The notes below the pieces were generated by a model. It saw only the letters and a program-made list of their open reading frames with translations, had not been told where the DNA came from and did not search any database. DNA of 64,000 nucleotides from an uncultured Roseateles sp. (GTDB lineage Bacteria > Pseudomonadota > Gammaproteobacteria > Burkholderiales > Burkholderiaceae_C), in assembly GCF_963422335.1 (NCBI RefSeq), contig NZ_OY729424.1, positions 4,340,001 through 4,404,000 on the forward strand. The letters are read 5' to 3'. Made by a program: the position numbers and the translations under genes. Below are positions 43,139 through 52,709 of this stretch, one piece after another. Position 1 is the first letter of the stretch; each line of letters opens with the position of its first letter.

Positions 43139-44013
43139 AGGCATTCGACTTTGGCGAGCTGACCTTGCTGGCGGCGATCTGGGGCGCTTCGTTTCTGTTC
43201 ATGCGGCTCGGTGCCCACGAGTTCGGCCCCATTGCCATGGCGGCGATGCGCGTCACCGGCGCCAGCCTGATGCTGCTGCCCCTGCTGGCCCTGCGCCAGG
43301 GCAGCGCCGGCCTGGGTCAGTTGCGGAGCGCCTGGCGGCCGCTGTTCATCGTCAGCCTGATGAATTGCAGCCTGCCATTCGCCTGCTTCAGCTATGCGGC
43401 GCTGTCGATCACCGCGGGGCTGTCCAGCATCATGAATGCGACCACGCCGCTGTTTGGCGCCATCGTCGCCTGGATCTGGCTGAGCCAGCGCCTGAGCCCG
43501 CTGCGCATGCTGGGCCTGGCGATAGGCTTTGCCGGCGTGATCTTCCTGGCCTGGGACAAGGCCAGCTTCAAGACCGGCGGCAGCGGCTGGGCCATTGTGG
43601 CCTGCCTGGTGGCGGCGGCCAGCTACGGCGTGGCCGCCATCTTCAACAAGCGCTATCTGAGCCATGTGGCCCCGCTGGCCGTGGCCACCGGCAGCCAGAT
43701 GTTCTCGGCTCTCACACTGGCCGTGCCGGCCGCCCTGCTGTGGCCCGCCGTCAACCCCAGCGCCCAGGCCTGGATTGGCGTGACCCTGCTGGCCCTCTTG
43801 TGCTCGGGCGTGGCCTACATCCTGTTCTTCCGGCTGATGTCGCGCGTCGGCCCGACGAACACGATTGCCGTGACCTTTCTGATCCCGGTGTTCGCCGTCG
43901 TCTGGGGCTTTGCCTTTCTGGGCGAAGCCTTCAATCTGCAGATGGCGATCGGCTGCGCCATCGTGCTGGCGGGCACGGCGCTGGCGGTGGGCCTGATCGG
44001 TTCGAAGAGCTGA
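43135..44013 (+). CDS. EamA-family DMT transporter
   Basis: A 292-residue membrane protein with about ten segments in two EamA repeats (about 8-135 and 150-290). It begins FGELTLLAAIWGASFLFMRLG, the usual EamA start, and has NATTPLFGAIVAWIWL in repeat 1. EamA proteins export amino acids, metabolites or drugs; the substrate cannot be read from sequence. Translational coupling to ogt puts it in the repair operon, perhaps by chance. It ends one base before ligA on the other strand. Confidence 0.9.
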   Translation: MKAFDFGELTLLAAIWGASFLFMRLGAHEFGPIAMAAMRVTGASLMLLPLLALRQGSAGLGQLRSAWRPLFIVSLMNCSLPFACFSYAALSITAGLSSIMNATTPLFGAIVAWIWLSQRLSPLRMLGLAIGFAGVIFLAWDKASFKTGGSGWAIVACLVAAASYGVAAIFNKRYLSHVAPLAVATGSQMFSALTLAVPAALLWPAVNPSAQAWIGVTLLALLCSGVAYILFFRLMSRVGPTNTIAVTFLIPVFAVVWGFAFLGEAFNLQMAIGCAIVLAGTALAVGLIGSKS

Positions 44014-44014
44014 T

Positions 44015-46075
44015 TCAGCCCGCTGGCTGCTCCAGCAGAGCCAGCAGCCCCGCCTCGTCCAGCACGGTCAGGCCCAGCTCGCGGGCCTTGTCGAGCTTGG
44101 AGCCTGCCTCCTCGCCGGCCACGACGTAATGCGTCTTCTTTGACACCGAGCCGCTGACCTTGCCGCCAGCGGCTTCGATCATGTCCTTGGCCGCATCGCG
44201 GCTCAAGGTCGGCAGCGTGCCGGTCAGCACCAGCGTCTTGCCCAGCAGCGGTCGCGGGCCCTGCTCGCCTGCGCCCTCGCCTTCGTCCCAGCTCAGGCCG
44301 GCCGCGCGCAGCTGCTCCACCACCTCGCGATTGTGCGGCTGCTGGAAGAACTGGTGGATGCTTTGCGCGACGATGGGGCCGACGTCGCGCACCTCCAGCA
44401 GTTGCTCGACGCTGGCGTCCATGATGCGGTCCATGCTGCCAAAGTGCCGCGCCAGGTCCTTGGCCGTGGCCTCGCCGATCTGGCGAATGCCCAGGCCGAA
44501 CAGGAAACGCGCCAGTGTGGTCTTCTTGCTCTTCTCCAGCGCGTCGACGATGTTCTGCGCGCTCTTCTCGGCCATGCGATCGAGCGCCGCCAGCTTGGCC
44601 ACGCCGAGCTTGTAGAGGCCCGGCAGGCTGGTGACGATGCCGGCATCGACCAGCTGATCGACCAGCTTGTCGCCCAGGCCTTCGATGTCGAGTGCACGGC
44701 GGCCGGCGAAGTGCAGCATCGCCTGCTTGCGCTGGGCCGGGCAGAACAGGCCGCCGGTGCAGCGGTGGTCGATGCCACCACGCTCGCGGGCCACGGCGCT
44801 GGCGCAGATCGGGCAGGCCTTGGGCATGCGGAAATTGGGCACGTAGCTGGGTCGCAAGCCCGGCACCACACCGACGATTTCGGGGATCACATCCCCGGCT
44901 CGGCGCACGATCACCTGGTCGCCAACCCGCACCCGCTTGCGGCGCAGCTCGAACAGATTGTGCAGGGTCGCGTTGCTGACCGTCGTGCCGCCAACAAACA
45001 CCGGCTCCAGCTTGGCCACCGGGGTCAGCTTGCCGGTGCGGCCGACCTGGATCTCGATGCCGTTCAGGCGCGTGACCTGTTCCTGCGCCGGGTACTTGTG
45101 CGCCACCGCCCAGCGCGGCTCGCGCGTCACGAAGCCCAGCTGGCGCTGCAGCTCCAGGCTGTTGACCTTGTAGACGATGCCGTCGATGTCGAACGGCAGC
45201 TGGTCACGCTTGGCGCCCATCGCCTGGTGGAAGGCGACCAGGCCTTCGGCGCCCTGCACCACCGCACGGTCGGCGCAGACCGGCAGGCCGAAGCCCTGCA
45301 GCGCATCGAGCATGGCACTGTGCGTGGCCGGCACCTCCCAGCCCTGCACCTCGCCCAGGCCATAGGCGAAAAAGCTCAAGGGCCGCTGCGCGGCCAGCGC
45401 CGGGTCGAGCTGACGGATGGCGCCGGCAGCCGTGTTGCGCGGGTTGACGAAGGTCTTCTCGTTGGCGGCCAGCTGGCGCGCGTTCAGTGCGTCGAAGTCA
45501 TCGCGGCGCATATAGACCTCGCCGCGCACCTCCAGCACCGGCGCCAGGCAGCCGCTCAGGCGCAACGGTATCTGGCCTATGGTGCGGACATTCTGGGTCA
45601 CGTCCTCGCCCGTCTCGCCGTCGCCGCGCGTGGCCGCCTGCACCAGCACGCCGTGCTCGTAGCGCAGATTCATCGCCAGGCCATCGAACTTCAGCTCGGC
45701 CGCGTACTCGACCGGCAGGGCCTCGGCCGCCAGCTTCAGCTCCTTGCGCACCCGCTCATCAAAGCTGCGCGCACCGCTGGCCTCGGTGTCGGTCTCGGTG
45801 CGTATGCTGAGCATGGCCACGGCATGGCGCACCGGCGTGAAGCCGTCCAGCACCTTGCCGATGACGCGCTGCGTCGGCGAATCGGGCGTCAGCAGCTCGG
45901 GATGGGCGGCCTCCAGGGCCTGCAGTTCCTGGTACAGCTTGTCGTATTCGGCATCGGGCAGCGCCGGGGCGTCCTGCACATAGTAGAGCTGGGCATGGTG
46001 ATTGATCTGTTCGCGCAGCACTTCAGCGCGGGCCGCGGCAGCGGCCAGGGAGGGCAATGGTTCGGTCGGGCTCAT
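44015..46075 (-). CDS. ligA: NAD-dependent DNA ligase LigA
   Basis: A 686-residue ligase of standard length. Adenylation domain with the active-site lysine in ELKFDGLAM near 128, OB fold, a four-cysteine zinc finger (CPICA, CTGGLFCPAQ near 420-445), helix-hairpin-helix domain (about 480-585) and C-terminal BRCT (about 605-685). Start ATG 46075 (MSPTEPLPSLAAAAARAEV) begins the family's N-terminal Ia domain; the frame is open upstream without homologous sequence. In many proteobacteria ligA follows zipA; here zipA is 16 kb away. Confidence 0.95.
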   Translation of the reverse strand: MSPTEPLPSLAAAAARAEVLREQINHHAQLYYVQDAPALPDAEYDKLYQELQALEAAHPELLTPDSPTQRVIGKVLDGFTPVRHAVAMLSIRTETDTEASGARSFDERVRKELKLAAEALPVEYAAELKFDGLAMNLRYEHGVLVQAATRGDGETGEDVTQNVRTIGQIPLRLSGCLAPVLEVRGEVYMRRDDFDALNARQLAANEKTFVNPRNTAAGAIRQLDPALAAQRPLSFFAYGLGEVQGWEVPATHSAMLDALQGFGLPVCADRAVVQGAEGLVAFHQAMGAKRDQLPFDIDGIVYKVNSLELQRQLGFVTREPRWAVAHKYPAQEQVTRLNGIEIQVGRTGKLTPVAKLEPVFVGGTTVSNATLHNLFELRRKRVRVGDQVIVRRAGDVIPEIVGVVPGLRPSYVPNFRMPKACPICASAVARERGGIDHRCTGGLFCPAQRKQAMLHFAGRRALDIEGLGDKLVDQLVDAGIVTSLPGLYKLGVAKLAALDRMAEKSAQNIVDALEKSKKTTLARFLFGLGIRQIGEATAKDLARHFGSMDRIMDASVEQLLEVRDVGPIVAQSIHQFFQQPHNREVVEQLRAAGLSWDEGEGAGEQGPRPLLGKTLVLTGTLPTLSRDAAKDMIEAAGGKVSGSVSKKTHYVVAGEEAGSKLDKARELGLTVLDEAGLLALLEQPAG

Positions 46076-46211
46076 GGGCGTGATTGTGCCCACACAGTGG
46101 GGCCGACCTATGTTACTTTCCCGGCACGACATGGCACCGATATGCCACGCGATCCACTCGTTGGGACGGTTCTTTCATCTGCTCTTTCATCAGTTTGTGC
46201 AAGGGAATGAT

Positions 46212-47792
46212 ATGAAGACACTCTCCGATCTGCGTGTGGGCCTGCGTCTGGGACTGGGCTTTGCGCTGTTACTGCTGATGATGCTGGCCATGGGCGTATA
46301 TGCCGTGACCCGCATCAACAAGATCCAGAGCAACGTCACCGATCTGGCCACCAACTGGCTGCCCAGCACCCAGCAGCTGGCCGGCCTCAACGAGGCCCTG
46401 AACCAGATGCGGCGCGCCGAATTGCAGCTGATGCTGGGTGGTGGCGACAAGGCCCTGCAGGACGAGAGCGCGCGCATCGCCAGGCAATGGGAGCTGGCGC
46501 CCCAGCTGCTGAAGTCCTACGAGGCCAGCATAGGCAGCGACAACGAGCGCCGGCTTTTCGATGAATTCGGCCGCGCGGTCGAAGGCTACAAGGCCTCGCA
46601 GCCCGAGCTGTTGCGCCTGGTGCGCGAAGACAGGAAGGACGAGGCGGTGGCCTATTTGCGCGGCGACTCGCGCAAGGCCTTCCGGGCGACGACGGAGGCC
46701 ATCGCCCAGCTGATCGAGCTCAATGACCAGGGGGCGGCCACCGCACACACCGAGGCACAGGTCAGCTACGGCGCCGTGCTGTGGGGCATCTGGCTGATGG
46801 TGGCGGTGGCCTTGTCGCTGGGCGCCGCGATCGGCTGGCTGCTGACCCACTCGCTGACCCAGCCCCTGGGCATCGCCGCGGCGGCCGCCGACCGCATTGC
46901 CGGCGGCGATCTGACGGCCGATGTGCAATCGAATCGCGCCGATGAGCTGGGCGACCTGCTGCGCTCGCTGGCGCGGATGCAGGACGCGCTGTGCCTGTCG
47001 GTCGGTGCGGTCAAGACCAGTGCCGACCACATCGCCGGCGCCAGCCGCGAGGTCTCGACCGGCAGCAATGATCTCTCGCAGCGCACCGAGCAGGCGGCCG
47101 CCAACATCGAAGAAACCTCGGCCGCCATGCAGCAGGTCACCGACACCGTGCGCCACAGCGCCGAGTCGGCCCGCCAGGCCAATCAGCTGGCATTGACGGC
47201 CTCGGGCGTCGCCGTGCAGGGCGGCACCGTGGTGGCCAAGGTGATCAGCACCATGGACGGCATCCAGCAGTCCTCGCGCAAGATCTCGGACATCATTGGC
47301 GTGATCGACGGCATCGCCTTCCAGACCAATATCCTGGCGCTGAATGCTGCCGTCGAGGCCGCGCGCGCCGGCGAGCAGGGCCGCGGCTTCGCCGTCGTTG
47401 CCAGCGAGGTGCGCACCCTGGCCCAGCGCAGCGCCCAGGCAGCCAAGGAGATCAAGACCCTGATCTCCAGCTCGGTCGAGCAGGTGGAGCTGGGCGCGCG
47501 CGCGGTGGGCGACGCCGGCAACACGATGCAGGAAGTGGTGGCCGCGGTGAAGCGCGTCACCGACCTGATCAGCGAGATCGCCACCGCCGTGCAGCAGCAG
47601 ACCCAAAGCCTCAGCGAGGTGACCACGGCCATCGGCCAGCTCGACACGATGACGCAGCAGAATGCCGCGCTGGTGGAGGAATCGGCCGCGGCGTCGGAAT
47701 CGCTGCGCGAGCAGGCCTCGACGCTGGCCGAGGTGGTATCCCGGTTCAGGCTGAAGGCGCTGCCGGCGGGGTCCTCGGTGGGCAGCTATTGA
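46212..47792 (+). CDS. Methyl-accepting chemotaxis protein
   Basis: A 526-residue chemoreceptor. Membrane segment about 10-32, a periplasmic four-helix-bundle ligand domain (4HB_MCP, about 35-185), second segment about 188-210, HAMP about 212-265, and a signalling domain with the hairpin tip IIGVIDGIAFQTNILALNAA (about 365-385) and flanking methylation helices. ATG 46212 has AAGGGA upstream. The C-terminus (GSSVGSY) lacks the CheR-binding pentapeptide. It is divergent from ligA and probably reports a small periplasmic ligand to the flagellar or pilus chemotaxis pathway. Confidence 0.93.
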   Translation: MKTLSDLRVGLRLGLGFALLLLMMLAMGVYAVTRINKIQSNVTDLATNWLPSTQQLAGLNEALNQMRRAELQLMLGGGDKALQDESARIARQWELAPQLLKSYEASIGSDNERRLFDEFGRAVEGYKASQPELLRLVREDRKDEAVAYLRGDSRKAFRATTEAIAQLIELNDQGAATAHTEAQVSYGAVLWGIWLMVAVALSLGAAIGWLLTHSLTQPLGIAAAAADRIAGGDLTADVQSNRADELGDLLRSLARMQDALCLSVGAVKTSADHIAGASREVSTGSNDLSQRTEQAAANIEETSAAMQQVTDTVRHSAESARQANQLALTASGVAVQGGTVVAKVISTMDGIQQSSRKISDIIGVIDGIAFQTNILALNAAVEAARAGEQGRGFAVVASEVRTLAQRSAQAAKEIKTLISSSVEQVELGARAVGDAGNTMQEVVAAVKRVTDLISEIATAVQQQTQSLSEVTTAIGQLDTMTQQNAALVEESAAASESLREQASTLAEVVSRFRLKALPAGSSVGSY

Positions 47793-47813
47793 GCTGAGCG
47801 CAGGCGTGGCGGC

Positions 47814-50789
47814 TCAGTGTCCGCCCTGGAGGATGGCGTGCACGATGGCACCCAGGCGCTCGAAGGCATATTCCTTGAACAGCACAGCGCGCACGCCGGC
47901 CGCCTGGGCCTGCGCCTTCAGTTCCTCGGTGACGTAACCCGAGGAGATGATCACCGGCAGTCCGGGTGCGGCCAGCGCCAAGGCCCGCGCCAGTGCGATG
48001 CCCGACATCTCCGGCATGTTGTAGTCCGCAATCACCAACGCAAAGCGCCGGGGTTGCTCACGCACCAGGTCCAGCGCCTGCTGCGCACCGTGCACGCAGG
48101 TGACGCTGTAGTGGGCGCGTTGCAAGAGCGCGCTCATCGTGAGCGCCACGACTTCGTCGTCGTCCACGTAGAGTATCTGCTCGCCATTGCCGTAAGCGGT
48201 GGCGGGCAGCGTTTCCTCGCCTGCGGCGACCGCCGCCTCGGCTGGCGCCAGCGGCAGCAGGATGTCGAAGCGCGTGCCTTCGCCCAGACGGCTGTGCACC
48301 TCGATGCTGCCGCCGCTGGCGCTGACGATGCCGTGCACCACGGCCAGTCCAAGCCCCGTGCCCTGGCCCACGGCCTTGGTGGTAAAAAAGGGTTCGAAGA
48401 TGCGGGCGCGCGTGGCCTCGTCCATGCCCGAGCCGTCATCCTCCACCTGCAGGCGCGCCCAGGGAATGGCGCCATTGATGCGGTCCAGGCGGATGCACAC
48501 GCGGCCCTGCTGCGCGGGCAGAGCTTGCCAGGCATTGGTGCACAGGTTCAGAACCACCTGCTGTACCTGGGCGCCATCGACGCGGGCGAACAGGGGCTCG
48601 TCCGCCAGCACGGTCTCCAGCCTGACGCTGGCCGGCAGCGTGGCACGCAGCATGGCCACCGCCTCTTCCACCAGGGGCCGCAGCGCCTGCACGGTCAGCG
48701 CCTGCGGGCTGCGTCGGCTGAAGGTCATGATCTGCTGCACCAGGGTGCGCGCGCGAACCGCTGCCTGGTGGATGAGGGCCAGGCTTCGCTGCGCCGGGTG
48801 GCCGGGGTCGGTGTCCTGGCGTGCGATGGCCACATTGCCCAGGATCGCTGCCAGCACGTTGTTGAAGTCGTGCGCCACGCCGCCAGCCAGCGTGCCTATC
48901 GACTCCATCTTCTGCGCCTCGCGCAGGCTCACCTCCAGCGCACGCCGCTCAGACTCGGTCCGTTCCAGTTCGGTCAGGTCTCGCGCGATGGTGGAGATGT
49001 GGGTGACCTCGCCACGCTCGTTGCGGTGGCAGAGGATGACCTGCAGCATCGGTATCTCGCGCCCGTCGGCGGCCGCCACGGCCGTGCGCCCGGTCCAGAA
49101 GCCGTCACGTATCGCCATCGGCAAGCCCTGTTCGACGATCAGACGGCCCGCCCATTCGGGATGGCATTCGGCGATGGTGACAGCCGACACGTCGTCTCGC
49201 GGCCCATAACCCAGCATGCGCCGCGCGGCCAGATTCAGGAAGATATTGCCGCCTTCGGGGTCGGTGGAACCGACGAAATCTGGCGTGGCGTCGAGGATCG
49301 CCGCCAGCCGCTGATGCTGCTCGGTCAGGTGCTGGCGCTCGGTGATGTCGCGCACGATGACGCTGGCCACCATTCGCTCGCCCGATTCGGGCTCGACATA
49401 GCTGCTTGTGGCCACATCGGCCTCGAAGGTGCTGCCGTCGGCGCGCCGCATGCGGATGACGCCCTTGGCACTGCCGGTGGCCTGACGCTGCGCTTCCATG
49501 AGCGCGACACGCGGGTCGCTCATGTCGATCAGCTCGTCGCGCGCGCTGGCCTGCAGTTCGGCCTCGCTGCGGCCGAACATCGCGCAGGCGGCGGCGTTGG
49601 CGGCCAGGATCGCGCCGCCGGGCAGAGTCCGCATGACGCCGTCCAGGCTGTGGGCAAAGAGCATGCGGTAACGCATTTCGCTGCGCCGTAGGTTCTCCTT
49701 CTCGGCCTCGAGTGCGCCGGTGGCGGCGCGGACCCGGCTGTCGGCCACCCGGTTGGCCTGCACCAGGATTCGCGTCATCGCGGCCAGCGCGGCCGACAGT
49801 GCCAGCCCCAGCGCCAGCAGCCACCCGGTGCTCTGGTCAATCGTCCAGGCGCCGCCCAGGCTGTGCACCTCGACGTCCCAGCTCCGGTCGGCGACCTGGA
49901 TCCGGGTGCGCCAGGGGTCGGACCGCATGGCCTCGGGCGGATGGGCGGCCTGGACCCATGCGCTGTCGAAAAGCAGATCGTTCGCGGCTTGGCTGCGCGC
50001 CTGAGGGTCGGTGATGATGATGTGACTGCTGCTGGCCAGCGTCGGCGGCAACACGCTGCGGACCAGCTCATTGGTGCGAAACGAGATGCCCACCACGCCT
50101 CTCGCAGCCTGCAGCCGGGCCTCGGGCGTGGACGGGACAGCGCCGTGGGCATAGACCGCGGCACGGATGACCACGCTGGTGAGCTGCGGCTGGTTCTTGG
50201 CGAAACGGTCACGCGCCAGCAGCACCGGCCCGGTGGCCACGTACTGGCCGCTGGCAACGGCGGCGTCGACCGCGGCCCGGTACTGCTGGCCAGGGTCGTA
50301 CAGGTCGTATCCAAAGGCCGGCAGGTCCAGCGGGAAGGTGTGGCGCAGCACCATGTAGACCGGCCGTTCGCCCGGCGGCCGGATCTCGAACCCCGGGTGC
50401 CCGTCTGTCGAGCTGCTGCGGTCGGCCGCCACGGCTCTCAGGTACTCCAATCGCTGCGCGTCGGAGACCCGATCGGCCATGAAGGTCAGCGCCAGTCCTG
50501 GAAAACGATTTTGCAGAGAGATCGCCTGCACATAGTGCAGGAACTCCGCGTCCGAGGGCGACTTCTGCACCACGCCGAACATGCGCAAACCCGGCAGCGT
50601 GTCGATGTAGGACTGGATGCGGCTGGCAAGCGCCGTGGCGAACGCCGAGGCCTGCCGGTCGAGTTCGGCGCTGGCCTCGCGCGTGCTGTTGCGCACCGAC
50701 CATGCACAGAGCAGGCCGGTGGCCGCGAGGCTCAGCGCCAGCACGGCCGCCGGTAGCCAGCGCAGGCGTGGCGCTCCTGCGTCAGCCAC
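47814..50789 (-). CDS. Hybrid sensor histidine kinase (CHASE, PAS, PAS, kinase, receiver)
   Basis: A 991-residue membrane kinase. Membrane segment about 12-31, periplasmic CHASE domain about 75-260, second segment about 325-345, two PAS/PAC domains (about 375-490 and 500-620), HisKA with H-box GGVAHDFNN near 638, HATPase with GTGLGLAVVHGIV near 800, and a C-terminal receiver (about 865-985) with phospho-aspartate in VIADYNMPEMSG near 920. The start is GTG. It begins 11 bases after a solute-binding protein gene on the same strand, which may give it ligand input. No separate response regulator is adjacent. Confidence 0.92.
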   Translation of the reverse strand: MADAGAPRLRWLPAAVLALSLAATGLLCAWSVRNSTREASAELDRQASAFATALASRIQSYIDTLPGLRMFGVVQKSPSDAEFLHYVQAISLQNRFPGLALTFMADRVSDAQRLEYLRAVAADRSSSTDGHPGFEIRPPGERPVYMVLRHTFPLDLPAFGYDLYDPGQQYRAAVDAAVASGQYVATGPVLLARDRFAKNQPQLTSVVIRAAVYAHGAVPSTPEARLQAARGVVGISFRTNELVRSVLPPTLASSSHIIITDPQARSQAANDLLFDSAWVQAAHPPEAMRSDPWRTRIQVADRSWDVEVHSLGGAWTIDQSTGWLLALGLALSAALAAMTRILVQANRVADSRVRAATGALEAEKENLRRSEMRYRMLFAHSLDGVMRTLPGGAILAANAAACAMFGRSEAELQASARDELIDMSDPRVALMEAQRQATGSAKGVIRMRRADGSTFEADVATSSYVEPESGERMVASVIVRDITERQHLTEQHQRLAAILDATPDFVGSTDPEGGNIFLNLAARRMLGYGPRDDVSAVTIAECHPEWAGRLIVEQGLPMAIRDGFWTGRTAVAAADGREIPMLQVILCHRNERGEVTHISTIARDLTELERTESERRALEVSLREAQKMESIGTLAGGVAHDFNNVLAAILGNVAIARQDTDPGHPAQRSLALIHQAAVRARTLVQQIMTFSRRSPQALTVQALRPLVEEAVAMLRATLPASVRLETVLADEPLFARVDGAQVQQVVLNLCTNAWQALPAQQGRVCIRLDRINGAIPWARLQVEDDGSGMDEATRARIFEPFFTTKAVGQGTGLGLAVVHGIVSASGGSIEVHSRLGEGTRFDILLPLAPAEAAVAAGEETLPATAYGNGEQILYVDDDEVVALTMSALLQRAHYSVTCVHGAQQALDLVREQPRRFALVIADYNMPEMSGIALARALALAAPGLPVIISSGYVTEELKAQAQAAGVRAVLFKEYAFERLGAIVHAILQGGH

Positions 50790-50800
50790 GGCAGCCGCCT

Positions 50801-51538
50801 CTAGCGGTACTGCTGGTAGATCGACTCGATCTCTTTGGCATGCTTGATGGCATCAATCGCGGCATTGACTTCCCCTGCAGTGACCTGCCCTCGCCTGGAA
50901 ACGGCGCATTGGGCGTTGTATCGATGTACCACCAGTGGCGGGTGGATCCGCAGCGGGAAGGCGCCGATGCGTTGCTGGTACGAGAGGAAGACCTCGCCGA
51001 TGAGTGCGTGGCGCAGGCGCCCCGCGGACAGCTTGCGCAGGTTGGCCAGCGAGCTCACCGCGTCTTCGCGCACGAACCCAGCGCCCAGGGCCGTCGAGAC
51101 CTCGGGGTAGACGAAACCCAGCACCGTGCCGATAGGATCATCCCTCACGTCCTCGATTGCCTTGGGTTGCGCCCCCTGTGCTTCGCTGATCAGCAGCAGG
51201 GCGTTGGGCAGAAAGGGCTGCGTCCAGTCGAACTCCCCGGGCAGCCAGGCCGGCAGAAAGTGGCAGGCGAGGTCGGCATGACCCGCCAGCAGGCTCTGGG
51301 TCAGGCGTTTTCGCGGCAGCAGTTCGAAGCGGGCGGTGCGTCGCAGCCGTCTTGCGATGGCCTCGCCGATATCGCGATGAATGCCGCCCACCAGCCGGTT
51401 GTTCACCAGATCTGCCATCGGCATTTCGGTGCTGGTCTCTACGGCAATGCGGAGCTCAGCCGAATTCGCGACGCCACAAAGCGGCAGCAGGGCCGCCAGG
51501 GCAGCCGAAAAAAACCAGCGCGACAACGGAAAACTCAA
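50801..51538 (-). CDS. Periplasmic solute-binding protein (family 3), no transporter nearby
   Basis: A 245-residue exported protein: signal peptide ending GVANSAE, then ELRIAVETSTEMPMADL and the family 3 binding-protein pattern (GGIHRDIGEAIARRLRRTARFELLPRKRL). The start is TTG at 51538, with AAGGGA 7 bases upstream; no ATG fits. The canonical aspartate/arginine amino-acid motif is not obvious, so the ligand is unclear. No permease or ATPase gene is linked; instead the hybrid kinase follows after 11 bases, suggesting a sensing rather than transport role. Confidence 0.85.
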   Translation of the reverse strand: MSFPLSRWFFSAALAALLPLCGVANSAELRIAVETSTEMPMADLVNNRLVGGIHRDIGEAIARRLRRTARFELLPRKRLTQSLLAGHADLACHFLPAWLPGEFDWTQPFLPNALLLISEAQGAQPKAIEDVRDDPIGTVLGFVYPEVSTALGAGFVREDAVSSLANLRKLSAGRLRHALIGEVFLSYQQRIGAFPLRIHPPLVVHRYNAQCAVSRRGQVTAGEVNAAIDAIKHAKEIESIYQQYR

Positions 51539-51605
51539 GACCTGGTCCCTTCGCCTCAGCCGACTGAAGCACTATAGAGGGTACAGGCATCGAGCGGCTC
51601 GGCAA

Positions 51606-52667
51606 TCAATTTTCCGGACGGGTCCTCGACCTGACCGCCGCCAACCGCACCTTGACCGCTGACACCAGCGGCTCGATGGCCGATGGCGGGAAGGGGGACA
51701 CGCTGCTCACGTTGACCTCGCACAGCACGAAGCGCTCCGACCCGTCGGTCGTGGCCTCACCCAGCAGGAAGTCGCAGTCCCACAGCAGGGGCAGCTGCTC
51801 ATGCGTCAGGCCGACGCAATCGCGCAACTGCCGGACCCATGCGGCCTCCAGCATGCGGCGCAACGGCTGGAACTGCGGCAGATCGGCCGGGTGGTAGATA
51901 CGCGGACCCGGCAGGGGCACAGGTTCACCCGCTTTGCCCGGGTAGAGCGCATTGATGGCCTGGTGACCAAAACCCGCGACGCGATCTTCGACAAGGTAGG
52001 CGCGGACCATGCCCTCGACCAAGCGTGGCTGCCAGGCCTGGTCAATCATGTGACCACCGTTCTCCGGCTCGAAGTAGCTGGCCAGACGCTGCAGCAGTGC
52101 GCTGAGGGCCAACTGCTCTTCCTCGCTGCCTCGCAGCGCATGCCTCACCTTGAGCAGCGCGGAACCCTCAAGTTGTTCGACGCGCCAGACACCGATGCCG
52201 CTATGCCCTCGGTATTGCTTGAGCACACGAGCTCCCCGCTGCAAGCGCGATGGCAGCTCGGCGGCGAGCTGGGCAAGACTGTCCACGCGGACGGCATCGC
52301 TGCCGAATGGCAGCTCACGCGCATTCAGCAGCACGTCCTTGGTGCCCAGCTTCAGGACGGTGTCGGGGTGTGTGCTGACGAAGACGCCAGCGTCTGCGAC
52401 CTCTCTGAGCAGGGTGTCGAGCCGGTCCCGTCGGCGACCCGACTCGATCGGATTGCACCAGACCAGCACGCCGTCGACGCCGCGCAACTGACCGGCCACC
52501 TCAGCAGCGAAGTCATCGTGATAGACCGCAGGCTCGACCACCACGCCGGCCGAGGTGAAGGCCTCGAACAGGGCCAGGAAGCGGCTCTCGGCCGGATCGC
52601 GACGGTCACGGGCCGCACGGTCACCGGGATAGAGCAAGGCCAGGGAGAGGGGGCGCTCGGCGGTCAT
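51606..52667 (-). CDS. Cj0069-family ATP-grasp-like protein
   Basis: A 353-residue soluble protein with the ATP-grasp layout of the Cj0069 family: N-terminal pre-ATP-grasp region (LALLYPGDRAARDR; GVDGVLVWCNPIE), a central nucleotide-binding part (RVLKQYRGHSGIGVWRVE near 148), and C-terminal metal-binding residues (LLWDCDFLLGE near 298; FVLCEVNVSSVSPFPPSA near 318). ATP-grasp enzymes ligate a carboxylate to an amine or thiol; the substrate is unknown. AGGAG lies 7 bases before the ATG. It follows the superoxide dismutase-rhodanese gene after 42 bases and is probably the third gene of the chrB operon. Confidence 0.85.
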   Translation of the reverse strand: MTAERPLSLALLYPGDRAARDRRDPAESRFLALFEAFTSAGVVVEPAVYHDDFAAEVAGQLRGVDGVLVWCNPIESGRRRDRLDTLLREVADAGVFVSTHPDTVLKLGTKDVLLNARELPFGSDAVRVDSLAQLAAELPSRLQRGARVLKQYRGHSGIGVWRVEQLEGSALLKVRHALRGSEEEQLALSALLQRLASYFEPENGGHMIDQAWQPRLVEGMVRAYLVEDRVAGFGHQAINALYPGKAGEPVPLPGPRIYHPADLPQFQPLRRMLEAAWVRQLRDCVGLTHEQLPLLWDCDFLLGEATTDGSERFVLCEVNVSSVSPFPPSAIEPLVSAVKVRLAAVRSRTRPEN

Positions 52668-52709
52668 GGGCAGCTCCTGTGCATAGTCCGCGTCACCGGC
52701 CCGGCGCGG

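Noticed and set aside
46076..46211. Possible flagellar sigma-28 promoter before the chemoreceptor (ACCGATAT)
   Set aside because: The -10-like match is partial and no TAAA-type -35 box lies at the right distance.
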